Assembly: GCF_001632365.1 (NCBI RefSeq)
Contig: NW_024468534.1
Coordinates: forward strand, 176,133 to 240,132
Reading direction: 5' to 3'
Length of the DNA stretch: 64,000 nucleotides
Origin: Laetiporus sulphureus 93-53
Taxonomy: Eukaryota > Basidiomycota > Agaricomycetes > Polyporales > Laetiporaceae
Part shown: piece after piece, positions 1 through 11,717 of the stretch
How the letters are laid out: each line of letters starts with the position of its first letter
Position numbering within the stretch: position 1 is the first letter of the stretch
Position numbers and translations under genes: made by a program
The notes under the pieces: generated by a model
Seen by the model: the letters and a program-made list of their open reading frames with translations, nothing else
Database searches by the model: none
What the model was told of the DNA's origin: nothing

Positions 1-981
1 GGCAACGAGACGGGTATGGATATCTCGCGCAATGCGTCAACCATTTGGTCATGGACACGCGCTGCCAGTATATGCACGTCTGCCGTTGTCAAACCTTCAG
101 TCGAGACAGGTGGTAGAACTGTGCATTAAGGGATGATACGGCGGGCTCGTGAGCTCGGAGGGAACCCTCCTCGTCAACGATGCGATAATTGCTGGCCTGA
201 ACACCCACCTCGAAGTTTGAGCGTGCCAGTTTCGAATACACCTTTCCTGTACAATCTCCAGTAGTTCTCACATACGACTGGGACGACCGGCGCTCCCGCT
301 TGGATTGCGATATGGAATGCGCCCATCTTGAACGGCAGCATGTCGTGATGTTCACGCATGGAACGCGTGCCCTCAGGGAATAACCATAGCGACATCTGCT
401 TTGCGCGCATCGTCTCGCCGGCGGCGGTCATCGAACGCACGGCTTTCGCGCTGTTGCCCCGATCGATCCACACCGCGCCGGACAGCGACATGAACTGGCC
501 CAATATAGGAGACCATTGCAGTTCCTTCTTCGCAATGATGGACGTCTGGCGCGGGAATATTCTGCGAGCAGGGCGCGACGGCCGGGCGTCAACTCCGGCT
601 GGGTGGATGAAGTGCCCAGCGCACACACCTTCCCAGATAGAGGATGTCAAGCATGCTCTGGTGATTGCCCACGAACACCGCCGGGCGTGTCTGCAGGTGC
701 TCTTCGCCCTCGACGATGAGCTTGATGCCAATCGTGCGGCTCGCTAGAGCGTAGAAGCTCCGGCCGGCAACGAAGAACACGTCGAGCTTGCGGCCGATGA
801 GTGACATGCCCACGGCGCAGATCGCGCCCCATGCAGAGCATACGCCCAGTGTAGAGATGTAGACCGCGAGACGAACGTAGTACCGTGCGATTGGTGATGA
901 TTGGGCGAGCGTGTGAAGCACGAAGACGGGGATCGACGCGTATGCGAGCGGTTTGACGATCGCAGACAAAAGCGAAGCCAT
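1..981 (-). CDS. SLC1: 1-acyl-sn-glycerol-3-phosphate acyltransferase (LPAAT), 3' end cut by window
   Basis: Acylates lysophosphatidic acid to phosphatidic acid in ER or lipid-droplet membranes. Seen: a hydrophobic N-terminus, then the acyltransferase motif NHQSMLD (H-X4-D, catalytic), then after an intron the FPEGTRS motif, then VVPVVCENYWRLY, the usual order for the PlsC/SLC1 family. I read three exons. The first splice joins ..LYLG to RIFPRQ (intron about 565-640). The second joins ..TLKLR to VLPPVSTEG (intron about 130-215). The frame stays open to base 1, so the C-terminus lies outside the window. The start is MASLLSAIVK; an in-frame ATG 9 nt upstream (990) is also possible. It is divergent from the next gene. 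Family assignment is firm; the exact start is less so. Confidence 0.93.
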
Positions 982-1151
982 TGTGCGCATCGACGACGAC
1001 GACGACGGTGGAAAGGAAGATGGTCGGACGGGGCTACAGGACCGCGCTTGCTGGGGTAGGACACGCCAGATCCAAATTGTCGTGCTCGGTGGCTGCAGCG
1101 TTCACGCTCGTCGGAGTTTCAAGCACGCGTCTCAGCCAACGTGGACCGTCC
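982..1151. promoter_or_regulatory. Shared divergent promoter region
   Basis: About 170 bp separates the SLC1 start (minus) from the coiled-coil gene start (plus), so both promoters must lie here or overlap the 5' ends. No clear TATA box is seen. Inferred from gene layout only. Confidence 0.4.
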
Positions 1152-2447
1152 ATGCCCACACACACGCAGCAGTCCTCGCGAGAGGCGCGTGCACAACAGC
1201 TTGCTCGACCCGGTGAGCAGCCTCCGAAGCGCTGACTCTCGAAGAGGAGAGCGACAATCCTAACAACATACCGTGATAGACAGGAGCGTCGCGTCTGGGA
1301 ACGTCGCAGGCGGCGCATCCGCACCGCGAGCCACAGTTGTAGCTGCAACATCATCGAAGTCACCTTTCTCAGCAAGCACGGCCAGCACATCCGAAGATGC
1401 TCTCTCACAATTGGATTCCTCAACTGGAAGCGCCGCTAGGTCTTCAGAAGCCCGCAGAATAATCGCGAAGGCGGCGAAGACCACCGGCAGCATCGCTCGG
1501 GTAGAAACCCGTACAAAACTTGGCTCAAGCGTACGATTCTCCGGAACCGCCAAAAAGAAGATTCAGGAAGACCCGGAATCACTGTCGCTCTTTCGCAGTG
1601 GCACTTCCAAGAATGACGTGAGTAAATAATGCTATGACTGGAAAGCTTTCTTTGTAATATATTGTTCCATTAGCCAGGTTCAATGGATCCTTGGTACAAC
1701 GAGCCTGCACACTCGATGGCAGAGTCGGACACGTTGCATCTTGCCGCGCAGCTTCAGTCGTGGCTATACATGTCCTCTACATTAGAAACAAGCTTCGAGG
1801 CATCGAAGCAAGCGGCGAACAAGGAGCTGCAAGCGCGCGCTGTCGAACTCTCTGCTGAAGAAACCAACATTGCTGACGCCCGCATTCGCTTTGAGGCCGA
1901 GCGGCTTCTTGACTTCTACGAGGAGCTCACGGACAGCTCGGTACATACTTTGTTCCTGGATGATGACCAACTATCGCTCATGACAAGCTCCAGACACGCT
2001 CGATTGTCCCTGTGATGGTACAGAACTTCCTAAGGCACGAAGACGAGTGCTCGCGGACCACATCCGAGGCTCTTCGTCTTGCATGTTTACATGCCAATGA
2101 GAATGCGGACATTACACAGTGCAATGCGCTTTTAGGTCGCATCGGTAAGCTTTGGCTCGAGATAACATATTTAGGCAGCGCTCATACACAGTTCCGCGGT
2201 GATGCTGCCAGACGCTCTGCGGCAAGAGGCAGACGATCTTGAGGTGTCGATACTTTCAATAGTGGATGCCGACACGTCAGAGGCTTGTGCAAAGGAAAAT
2301 TGCAGTGTTTCTCCCTCGCTACGTGGTCTACTGTCCGTCATCCACGAGAATGGCGTCAACCTGATATACGCTCGTAGTCTTGTGCAATGCTCGAAGGATA
2401 GCTTGCGGATAGCCTTACGCAATTGGAACACAGAGCTGTTGGCTTGA
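1152..2447 (+). CDS. Coiled-coil protein, possibly augmin HAUS8-like
   Basis: Exons rebuilt from splice sites with consistent phase. The starting exon encodes MPTHTQQSSREARAQQLARP and ends at a GTGAGC donor. It is followed by a Ser/Thr/Ala-rich basic exon, then a helical segment with the pattern HLAAQLQSWLYMSSTLE, and two further helical exons ending in ..NWNTELLA. A basic low-complexity N-terminus followed by a Q-W-L/F-x-(M/N) helix is also the layout of HAUS8/QWRF-type microtubule-binding augmin subunits, hence the tentative label. There is no catalytic motif. Introns are short (about 34-60 nt). A generic kinetochore or spindle coiled-coil protein is the main alternative. That it is a real gene is well supported; the function is a guess. 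Confidence 0.6.
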
Positions 2448-3160
2448 TCAGTCTGGCTTGCTTCAAAGTTGTCATACGTTCTGCATATCTTGGCGATGAC
2501 TGGAAGAAAACGGATGTATCCACTCAGCCATGAGGCTCTCCCGGAGTGGCCGGTTCCTTACCGCAAGTATCACCCTTTCCTCATTCATACATATCTCGAC
2601 CTGCCAACCTCTAGTAACTTCGGTCATACATTTCGTCCAAGAGTCATCATGCATTTGGCATGCCCACGACCATCATATGACGAGGCTTCAGCAGTCTTGC
2701 TTACCGGTTCAGCAAAAACTTAAACGGTCACTCGTGCGGTGCTGGAGTCAAGCCAATCCGAGCGATCCTATCTAATCTTGTGGCACTCTATACGTTTTGG
2801 GGAATACCGGACAGTACATAAGAATTGTGTGTGGTTTAGTCTGCTTAGCCTCGGACCTCTGCGTTACGCAGGGATTGTAGCATCAGGATTCTTCTCTGCG
2901 GCAATCCACTGTAAAAAGAAACGATGTTCCCGCAAGATTCATCCATGTCGAAAGACTGCCATTCGAATTGCAGCATGTTTCATTGCCAATACATACCGCA
3001 TTTCATGCATTTCTTTCAACGACTACTTTCAGGAAGCAGGCAACATACTGTCTGGCCCAAGGGATGATTGAGGCTCAATTGAGATTGTTGTGACCCTAAC
3101 CATATCTTAGAAGTGTTGTACGCTCGTTTCTTGCATTTTTTTGGCGCGCATACTTGTCTG
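2448..3160. other. Intergenic, no gene supported
   Basis: Holds the 3' end of the upstream coiled-coil gene and the promoter of the UTP8/NOL11-like gene. Open frames here are short, lack convincing splice partners and have no recognisable motif. Nothing else seen. Confidence 0.5.
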
Positions 3161-5974
3161 ATGAGTGCGAGTATCAACGACCCCTTCCTCCTCTCGAGCT
3201 ATGCTCTCTCCCCCCGTCTTGCTCGCCCGACACCGACCTCGTCCTCGTCGGAGACACCATCTTCTAGGCAATGCTCGCATCTCCTCGTGAATCATCGGCA
3301 TACATTGTCTAATGAGAAAGACGATGGTCTGGTAACGGTAGCTGTCCAGGGAGATGGCGTACATGTCTTGGACGTGAGTACGACCTTTAACTCGCAAATG
3401 CCGTATGAATCAATTCGTGAGCAGATGCTGACCGACCTCCGTACAGCTTTCGACTTTGCATCCAGCAATCTCGCATACTTTGGGGCCATCTGTTACGTTC
3501 TCATGTCCTCCTGCGACTCGAACCACACGCAAAGATGGCATCACGTATTGCACGACATTTGCGGTCATTGACTCGTCACCTGAGACTCTGCCGGAGGATC
3601 GAGGGCGGAACGTCTGGGCGTGGGAGGAGCAAATCACTGGGGGTGTGATGTCCGGGGACGTGCAGAAGAAGAGAAAGTCTGCTCTGGTAAGTACGTTCGA
3701 GCGTTGAGTGTTGTGTACAACTGACGAATCTGCTATCTCAGATGCCCCATGCCATTTCGTATATCTATGCTCCTGATGATCTTCCAGATTTGATTCTTGT
3801 CGTTAGTCACTCTGGAGAGTTGACAGTGGCAGACATGGACTTGAATTTGCAGCCAACTCTTACTGAACAGCAAATAGATGCTGAAAGTGTTATGCTCAAG
3901 CACTTTGTGTTCCCTCGCACATCTTGCAGCTTCGTACCAAATCGTTCTGTACCGTCTCATGGCGTCATTGCAGTATCTGTCCTAAAATGCGCCGACCATC
4001 TGCAACTCATCGTGGTCGCGATAGATCGTGAAGGAGAGACCCAGCCGGTAGGCGACTGCGAAATATCTCTAAACGACCCGGTGGGCCATCACATGGATTT
4101 CTATCAACGCCAAAGACTCACTATTTTGCATCAGAATGTCGCCGAAATATCGTTCAGCCCATCCGGCTGTTTAACTGTTCTGAGTATGTTGTATAAATTC
4201 TCAGTTGCTTCAAACTGTTACTCATTCATCTATTGATAGCGCGCGCTGGGATTTGGTCATCCTTCCAACTCCATCCGAACCCTGCCTCACCCTCCTCTTC
4301 CTTCACAACTAGTCCGCTAACAGAATCTCTACATCTTTCCTCTCTAACCTTCATATACCATGGCAACGATGCCGTAACATCATCCTCCGACCATCGCCTT
4401 GCCGAACTCTCCCTTCTTGCCCTTACCTCCTCACATGTCCTTCTTTCTGGCATCTTAACCGGCGGCCAACCCGAGATCGTGCTCCTCCTTTGGGACGTGC
4501 AGTACGGAGTACTGCTGACCGAGCAGCGCTGTAGCGTGCCCTCGACGCTGGGACGCACAAGGCACCGCGGCATCCACATGGAGCTCGTCGCGGCATCCGA
4601 CGGGCAGGCACTGCTCGCGCTCTCCCCCTCCGGAGACTCCACCCGCCCGAACGACGGCTCCGCTCTCTGCTCGAGCGTGCTCGTCGTGCCATATATCGTG
4701 CCTTCCACGTCGACCATCGCCAACGCCCGCGGGCGCGCGGCCGCAGGGCAAGCATGGCTGAAGGCACTGCCGATGAAGATGAGCGTGCAGCCAGGTGGCA
4801 TGGACGCAGGCCAGGCGTGGCTACTCTCGACGCTGTCTGGAATGTTGGATCACAGGAAGGAGCAGGAGGCGGAAAGGGTGTTTGTGGACTGGGTGAAGGA
4901 GCAGGAGGCTGTGCTCGGTGCTCAAGAGGCAGAGGGCCCAAAGCCATACCTGGGGTACATCTTTGTGAAGCGCCTACTGGATATTGTGCTGAAGGCGCCC
5001 CCTGAGGAGAGTACAAGTGGAGATGCAAGCGCAAACGCAGCTCCAGTTGTATTGGCTTACCTGCCAAAGCTGACGAGATTCTTGTTGGAGAAACGGGCGG
5101 TGAGCAACGGGATGGTGGAGGGTGGATTGATTGCTGCCTTGAGAATGCGGCAGGATTGGGTATGTCTATGTACTTTCTACCTCAGAAAGCTGCTAAGCCA
5201 TGCTATCTTTTCAGCAATCGATCACTGTGGCTATGGAGACAGTCTCTGACCTTCCAGAAACCGACATAATCACACTCCTCGCAGAAACGGTTACTCGCCA
5301 CCGGCAATCTGCCTCCCATGAGGACGCCATGCAGGTCGACTTGCCCTCTGGGACGTTCTCCCTCCTAGCCTTCCTCGCATTGTGCATAAATTATCCCACG
5401 TCTCCCGCTGCTCTGCGGGTGGCGTTACACCAGCAGCTCTCGGAGGCCGGAAGTCTTGTAGCCGTGCTCGATGCCCTCGATGGATGGGTCGAGCATTCGT
5501 TTGCCCAAGAGATCCAGCTGCTCCCGGATGGGCTGAAGAAGGACGCACATAGCATTCTCGTGCCGGTTTATGTGGAAAGTAAGAAGGTCGATCTTCCCCC
5601 GGTGGATAAGGTACGTCTTGTATCCTGCGCCAATATTCCTCTCTGACCCATCATGCACCATCCAGGTCCTCTCATTCATTCAAGCCATCCTGGATGCCTC
5701 CTTCCTCACCCTGCTCGCCCATAAGCCTGCCCACAAGCTCCTGCGTACGCTTCTCTCGCGTCTGCAGCCCGAACTCGCGGTCCTATCCGAGCTGGAAGCG
5801 TTGCGCGGCCCCCTACAGCCTTTTGCGAAGACACATGCGCATGCGGTGCACGAGGGTGCACATGGCATCCCAAAGGTGGATACCAGTGTGGACTGGCGCA
5901 GGCGAAAGAAGGCGACGCAGCAGCAAGCAGAGATGGCATTAGGGTTGTATCAGATGGAGGAGCTTGTCATCTAG
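3161..5974 (+). CDS. UTP8/NOL11-like nucleolar protein (t-UTP of SSU processome)
   Basis: Six exons with consistent phase: 3161-3373, 3447-3686, 3742 to about 4183, 4240-5159, 5215 to about 5610, and the last from about 5667. The N-terminal part has beta-propeller-like repeats: DGVHVLDLSTLHP, then HTLGPSVTFSCPP, then SYIYAPDDLPDLILVVSHSG. The C-terminal part is alpha-helical and ends LYQMEELVI, much like the ..YSIExL end of NOL11-type proteins, with a preceding helix resembling the NOL11 C-terminal domain. Such proteins help RNA polymerase I transcription and early 18S pre-rRNA processing in the nucleolus. The gene structure is solid. The family call rests on overall layout and the C-terminus and needs a profile search. 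Confidence 0.62.
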
Positions 5975-6462
5975 GGTACATGTATATGAAGGCTCTTGCA
6001 AAAGTATACTGTTTGAGTCGCTTTGCTCGACCTTGTAATATTGTTCCTGTCACTCCGCCTCATGATGCATGCTTTGTTGGCACTGACCTGCGAGGCTCGA
6101 ATGACTGAACAACAATCTCAGCTCATTGTTCCTCGTTGAATATATACAGCAATGCTATCTATAATATACATTGGGATAGGACACGGTATACGGCGGACTG
6201 ATGGATATATAGCGATTGTGGGTTGGAAGAAGCATCTGCAAACGCATATGTTTGCGTGATGGCTGCAACATACAAGCAAGAAAGCAGGAAAACAATGAGC
6301 GTTCAAAAAGCACCGTCAACATCGTCATCGGTTAGTGTAAAGAAAAAGCAGATAAATTAAGGTGTCTGTGAGGAGTGTTATGGCTTAGGCTTCGTGGGCC
6401 ATAGAGCGAACGTACCAATATATCTCAACGTAGCAAGGCACAGTTGCCATCGTAAAGTCCTG
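5975..6462. other. Convergent intergenic, 3' UTRs
   Basis: Lies between two genes that end towards each other. It holds AT-rich stretches, consistent with 3' ends. No coding signal is seen. Confidence 0.5.
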
Positions 6463-8502
6463 TCACGCGCCCCATTCCTCCCAAACCGGGCGTGAAGTCC
6501 ACGGCGAGCCTCTCGTCCTCTCCTCCCGCACTGCCGCCAAACTCAAGCCCGAGCCACTCCCAGTGCCTGCCGCACCCAGCAGCCAGCCCGTCCACCAGCC
6601 GGTCCCCTCGTCCTTCTCGCGTTCCTTCCCTTTCCTCTTCGCACTGTCCTTTCCGTCCTTTCCGTTTCCTTTTCGCCGTTCGCGCGACTTTGTTGAGTAC
6701 GGCTCGGGCAGCTCCGCGAACGAGATGCGCTTTGGTGTCGAACGTCCGGATGACGTGCCGCTGCGAATGCTGCCATTAAAGAGACCCGAGATACTGAGCA
6801 TATCAGGCACATCAAGAAGCGTGGACGTGTGTGAAACGTCGTTGATCGGCGTGGGAGGCGCGGAACGATTCTTGAGCACAGACTGGCGCGGCGGCGAGGG
6901 CGGGCGCGTCGATGAGGAGTGTCGCCCTTTGGTGAAGAGGCGTGAGATAGACGCAGTCGCGTTAGACGTACCGGATACCGGGGAAACTGTCGATGGCTGA
7001 AGGAAGGAGGGGCGGGGCGGTCTAGGAGACAGCTCTCTCGGAGGCTGTCTTTCCAGGATGCTGCGTAATGACTCCAACGTGCGGTCGACGTGCAGCGTAT
7101 CTGACTCAGAAGATGCTGATGAAGATGATAGCTCCTCGATGGGGGGTGTCATCGGGCGCGGCATACGAGGAGAAGAAGATTGGCGCATGGGTGTCAAGGA
7201 CCTTGAACGACTCCCAGAAGCGATGGGAGGGGACGATGCCGGCTTCGCAGGCGGTGACTTGGAATGCCTTCCTTGCCGGATTGTACGCGAACTGGTGCTC
7301 GAGCTGCGTCCTGTCCGAGTCGAGATACTGGATGACAGTTGAGGGGAGGATGAGATCGACGCCGACGCCGACGCCGTTCCAGAGCGTTGGCGAGAGGATG
7401 CAATGCCCACAAATGACGACAACACATCCACGATCCTCCTCGTCTGGTCAGCAGGTTCTGACAACGCCTCCTGCGCAGGCTCAGACAGTGTTTCAGAGGA
7501 GGGTAACGGCGTAGGAGGCAGGTGCGAGGTAGTCCGTTGACCCAAGGTAGGGGGAAGCACTATCAGATTCGGATCTCCCGAGGAGTCTACGTACATGGTC
7601 AGGGCTCGCGGTGGAGGCGAAACGAAGTGACTTCGGTCATGATTGGAATACTGAAGCTGCGAGCCGCTTACATGGCGGAGTTCTAGCGAGGGTCTCCGCG
7701 AGGGTTTCAGGTCCGCAGCAAGGCCAGAGGAGGGCAGGCTCTTGCTCATCGTATTACCTCCCTCGACAGTCTTAGCGCTGTCTTCTCCCGCCCCACCAAC
7801 CAAATCGTCCACACTCTTCGAGATCTCGTCCAAGTCCTCTAACCAAGTTTCGTGCAGATCTCTGTTGCCTCTGATTCTGGACGTCAACACTTGCGCACGG
7901 GCCTCTAAGGAGCGGTCTGCCATAGAGTCAGACGCTAGAACTGCTGAGAGGCTACTCTGCGTTGACATGGATGACTGGAGCAGTGCATTTGACATTTCCA
8001 ATGCGTGTACGCTGCGCGCCAATAAGGAGTCTAGATAAGGGTCACCAGCCGAGCTCGATTGCCGCCTGCGAGTGCGAGATGGCTGGGAGAAACGTGCGCG
8101 ACGTGTGGAACTCGGCAGCAATGGTGAAGGTGGCAAGTACACGACCTGAGACTCGTCTGTGTCCGTGTCCTCGTCTCCCTCGTCCGCACTGTCAGGATAT
8201 TCTGGCGGCCTGTCCGAAATGTCCCCTACTCCAAGGAGGTCGTTCTGGTTCGTCCAGGGTGGAGACCGAGTGTACGCCGGGAGGGTGGTCACCGTTGAGT
8301 CCGTGGAAAGCCGTAGGGCGGATAGACGTTTGCGGTGGTGACCGCGACGCGGAGACGTCGCACTCATAGCGTTCTCGATGTATGCCGGCGATCCTATGTG
8401 AGTCAAGGCGGAGCCGCTCGGCGAAGACGGAGGCTCTGCTGGGAATGGACTTAGATGTTCATGTTGCATATGCACTGGCAGGAAAGCGGTTGGTGCAAGC
8501 AC
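6463..8502 (-). CDS. Large Ser/Pro-rich disordered protein, unrecognised
   Basis: A single uninterrupted 679-codon frame, unusual here because nearly every other gene is split by introns. Composition is dominated by Ser, Pro, Arg and Thr, with an acidic run (SADEGDEDTDTDES) and many SP/TP sites typical of a phosphorylated disordered protein. One segment near residues 150-240 (DPYLDSLLARSVHALEMSNA and following) looks helical and non-repetitive and may be the conserved core. Near the C-terminus there is a Lys/Arg/Glu-rich stretch (KDSAKRKGKEREKDEG), then a short Trp-rich hydrophobic patch (WWTGWLLGAAG). Codon 46 (MSATSPRRG) is an alternative start. I do not recognise a family and assign no function. 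Confidence 0.8.
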   Translation of the reverse strand: MLAPTAFLPVHMQHEHLSPFPAEPPSSPSGSALTHIGSPAYIENAMSATSPRRGHHRKRLSALRLSTDSTVTTLPAYTRSPPWTNQNDLLGVGDISDRPPEYPDSADEGDEDTDTDESQVVYLPPSPLLPSSTRRARFSQPSRTRRRQSSSAGDPYLDSLLARSVHALEMSNALLQSSMSTQSSLSAVLASDSMADRSLEARAQVLTSRIRGNRDLHETWLEDLDEISKSVDDLVGGAGEDSAKTVEGGNTMSKSLPSSGLAADLKPSRRPSLELRHVSGSQLQYSNHDRSHFVSPPPRALTMYVDSSGDPNLIVLPPTLGQRTTSHLPPTPLPSSETLSEPAQEALSEPADQTRRIVDVLSSFVGIASSRQRSGTASASASISSSPQLSSSISTRTGRSSSTSSRTIRQGRHSKSPPAKPASSPPIASGSRSRSLTPMRQSSSPRMPRPMTPPIEELSSSSASSESDTLHVDRTLESLRSILERQPPRELSPRPPRPSFLQPSTVSPVSGTSNATASISRLFTKGRHSSSTRPPSPPRQSVLKNRSAPPTPINDVSHTSTLLDVPDMLSISGLFNGSIRSGTSSGRSTPKRISFAELPEPYSTKSRERRKGNGKDGKDSAKRKGKEREKDEGTGWWTGWLLGAAGTGSGSGLSLAAVREERTRGSPWTSRPVWEEWGA

Positions 8503-9081
8503 GTTCCCTATGGCAAGTCGGCCTGTTGACGCCTGTTTGGCGCCCGCTCTCCGCCACCCTGAGGCTGATCCACTCGAGCTATACCTGAGGCTGTTCCTTC
8601 GACCCTAGTCAAGAACTTGCTCACCGTGTTGGAGGAGGCAAGAGGGAAGCCATCGACTGGTTTATCTAATGATGTGCGCAATATTTACCGAGCTGGCTCT
8701 GGGAACATTTTCTTGTGCGGCCCGAGGTTAACCCAAAGTGCCCATTATGACAGGTGTTCAGGAAGACTTATCACAAGTACTTATGTCTCCAAATATAATA
8801 AAGAGCATAACGTAATATTTCCTTTATATGTTTTGGTGTCGGAACTTTAGATATTTTCACTGTATAATAGAAAAAATAATATTGTTACGCCACTGTGGCC
8901 TAAGGCAGGCATTCGAAGCTGACGAAACACGTCCAGGAACCAAACAGCCCAACTAGTCATCTAAATACCACAACGTCAATGCTTAAACTCGCACGACTGA
9001 ACAATCTAAGGGTAATCGTATGTAGTTAGCGAAAGTCTGTCTCGCGGGAGCTACAGCACAATGATATACGGTCAATAACAA
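8503..9081. other. Intergenic, AT-rich stretch
   Basis: Holds the upstream region of the Ser/Pro-rich gene and the 3' region of the GDPD gene. About 8780-8890 is clearly AT-rich compared with its surroundings. No gene or inverted repeat is found. Confidence 0.45.
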
Positions 9082-10497
9082 TCATGCAGAAGCGGGAACA
9101 GTAGCGCTCTGAGCAGGCAATGTCTCCGAGACCACCTGGAAGGGGCCGACGCACGACTCGATGTAGGCTCGCGCAGCACGCTCGCGCATCCTCGTCGCGG
9201 GTGTGTAGAACTCCCACGACGTCCAGAGGAACGAACGGCCATACCGTCCCGCTATCTTGTCATAATCAACTGCGGGGTCAACACGAAGTGAGCAGGGATT
9301 CTATCTTCGGACGGTCATGAATGGCGCACCCTGAAGCGCATTGCGCAGGTCGAGCCAGACCTGCGTTGTGTCAGTGAGAATCACGTCCACTCCCCAACGA
9401 ACGGCCTACGACGATCATGATGAGCACCCATTGAAGAACATGCTTGTCTGTGAACGTACCTCCACCATATGCACTGGCTCATTCACCGTCCACACCATAA
9501 TTCTCTTCCCAGCCTTCTTGCATTCTCTCCTGAACCTGTGGGACACTCTCGCCTCAGCAAAAAACTGTCAAAATGCCATAGAAATGCATACCTCTCCCCA
9601 TCTACAGTGCACAGCACCGCAAATCTCATCGAGAACACGTCGCAGCTATCCCAGAAATACTTTCTCGCAAGCTCCGTACTGTTGCCGATGTAGGAACGCC
9701 TGCAGTAGGGCAAGTGTGCTTTGGCATGGGGAATAAACGTCGTGTGCCAGAGGCCGACAAGAATGCGCGGCGCGAGATCAGTCTCCCAGTTCGGCTGAGC
9801 AGCGATGATCTTGTGCATCAGGCTAAACAGGCGTCCCGGGTCATTCTGAATCTTCACATCGACGTTGAACTTGACGTGACGGTTTTCCGGCTACGGCCAA
9901 GGCGTGTCAGCTGGAGGGCCATTAGTCGTCTCGATAGCCGGATTACCTTCATGAGGAGAGCCACCGTCTCTGCAAAGGTGGGTATAGCCTGCTTAGGCTC
10001 CTTCGTAGTCCTAAGCTGCTCCATTCCATTGACCCCATACCACATCTGCTCCCTGATCAGACCTAAATCCAAAGTTCATCAATAATGTCGATTGGGATAA
10101 GCATCATCATTAACGCTCACCAGACCCATTCGTCGTCCGGTCCAGTGCTGAGAGGGACGGTGATCAACGCTTCGTACAAACATATAGGCAAGAGTACGCA
10201 CAAGGGTCGTGGAACATGACGACAACGTCATCTACTGAGACGTGGACGTCTGCTCACGAGTGTCACGGGCTACAGCGAGGTACGTCGCCTGAGAGATAAA
10301 TACCGCTTTCAATACCCTCGGCTCCATCGCGAATGGCCTTCTCAAAACTGGCAAGGGTGTTCTCTGGGTATGCTGCAGAAGCCTAGAGACAAACGGCGTG
10401 ATTCAAGTGGGATTAGTATCATTTACATGTGTACATGATGGCTATGACTCACTCCGCGGTGACCCCAGCACTCGGGCAGCGACTGTGGCGGCGACAT
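9082..10497 (-). CDS. Glycerophosphodiester phosphodiesterase family protein (GDPD, PGC1-like)
   Basis: The protein starts MSPPQSLPECWGHRG. Splicing joins this to ASAAYPENTLASFEKA and EGIES, then SVDDVVVMFHDP, then RTTDGSG: the classic GDPD metal and catalytic set (HRG, ENT, E.D, HDP). Further exons give EPKQAIPTFAETVALLM, VKIQNDPGRLFSLMHKII, YFWDSCDVFSMRF and a C-terminal VDYDKIAGRYGRSFLWTSW. The family hydrolyses glycerophosphodiesters or, in yeast Pgc1, removes the head group of phosphatidylglycerol. The layout fits Pgc1-like fungal proteins, but no C-terminal membrane anchor is visible. At least six exons with short introns. The stop is the TGA after ..ATVPASA. Confidence 0.9.
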
Positions 10498-11098
10498 GGT
10501 ATAGGAAGAGAAAGCGCGCGAGAGAAAATGAGAGCGGAGGAGAGCAGGATGACCTCGAGAGAAAAATCGGGGCAGGGACGGACATGCGTTGGTAATGCTT
10601 ATATATGCATCGGGGGTTCTCCTGCTCCCGTAGAGGATACGACAGCGAGTGCCCAAAGGCCGGAGCCACGCTTGCATCGGTTCTGTCGCTGAGAATTGGC
10701 CCAGGCTGCGCCGGACGTTGATAGCAGAGCAAGCGAACGTGCTTTTGTCCGCTGATCTGCTTCTCCTTAAAACAAATTTCCCATTCGTGCTGCTCTCCGC
10801 ACACGTTGGATGGATGAATCACCGCGTACCTTATTGGCCCACCCACGTGCTCCATCTGCTGTCCCGCTTGCGGCTACGATGTCCACGAATTTCGCATCCA
10901 TGTCGGAGAGGGTACGCAGGCCCCGGCGCTGACGGAGCTTCTGGCGCTCAGGCGTGAGTTTTAACCTTTACACTTACGTCTCCTCGCGCTGAGCCCAGAA
11001 TCATTCTGCCTTAGCCATGTGCTCCGATGACGTTCCCTCATATAGTGCGCGCGGTCCGTTACACCGACGTTGCGGTGATGTTGTCCGCAGGATGGCAG
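10498..11098. other. Intergenic upstream of GDPD gene
   Basis: Contains the presumed GDPD promoter and unassigned sequence up to the left end of the TIR element. No coding signal could be joined into a plausible gene. Confidence 0.4.
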
Positions 11099-11100
11099 TA

Positions 11101-11189
11101 GGCGTGCTCAATTCTTAGAGTTCGGCACGCCAGTTCAGTTCGTCGACCTCAAATACCAAAGGAACGGCGATGCCGAGCAAATGCCGAGA
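11101..11189 (+). repeat. Left terminal inverted repeat of the 706-bp element
   Basis: Matches the reverse complement of the right end with only a few differences over this length. It carries an internal short direct repeat, TGCCGAGCAAATGCCGAG. Confidence 0.88.
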
Positions 11190-11717
11190 ATTACATAAGC
11201 AAATGTGGCTGTTGAGATGTCCGGCAGTTAATTCTATCTTTGGGACATTCCTACATTTCTTGTGTGAATTGCTGCTTGTGTAAACCCCAAATTGCGATGC
11301 GGACATCCCTGAAAAGAAGACTGCACACCCACAATCTTCTCACGGTTTGTGGTGTCCAGCTGCAGACAACCTCGGCGGGGATCACAGTGACGAATGGCTG
11401 TGTATCTCACTCTCACAAAGTCACAACATAGATGAGGAACAATAATGACATTGACAGCAGCTACTGCATGGTCCTGCATATTGCTGTCATCAAATGTGCT
11501 GAGATAGTCTGTGTAGTTATTGCTTGGAAGCATTTTAACATTCAAGCTAAGCAACTCTGTGCATACATGTTGCAATCCATGGTAAACCAGAGCACTAGGG
11601 AAGGTGCGACGGGAGATGGCAATAAAAATCGAGAAAATGTAAAGCAATCCTTCGGAAATAATCTCGCCACTCCTGTTCCCTGCCTAGCGTTCCCACGAGC
11701 CACTTGGCTTACATAAT

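Noticed and set aside
11234..11647. 137-codon frame inside the 706-bp TIR element as a transposase
   Set aside because: No DDE/D catalytic pattern or DNA-binding motif; far too short for a transposase.
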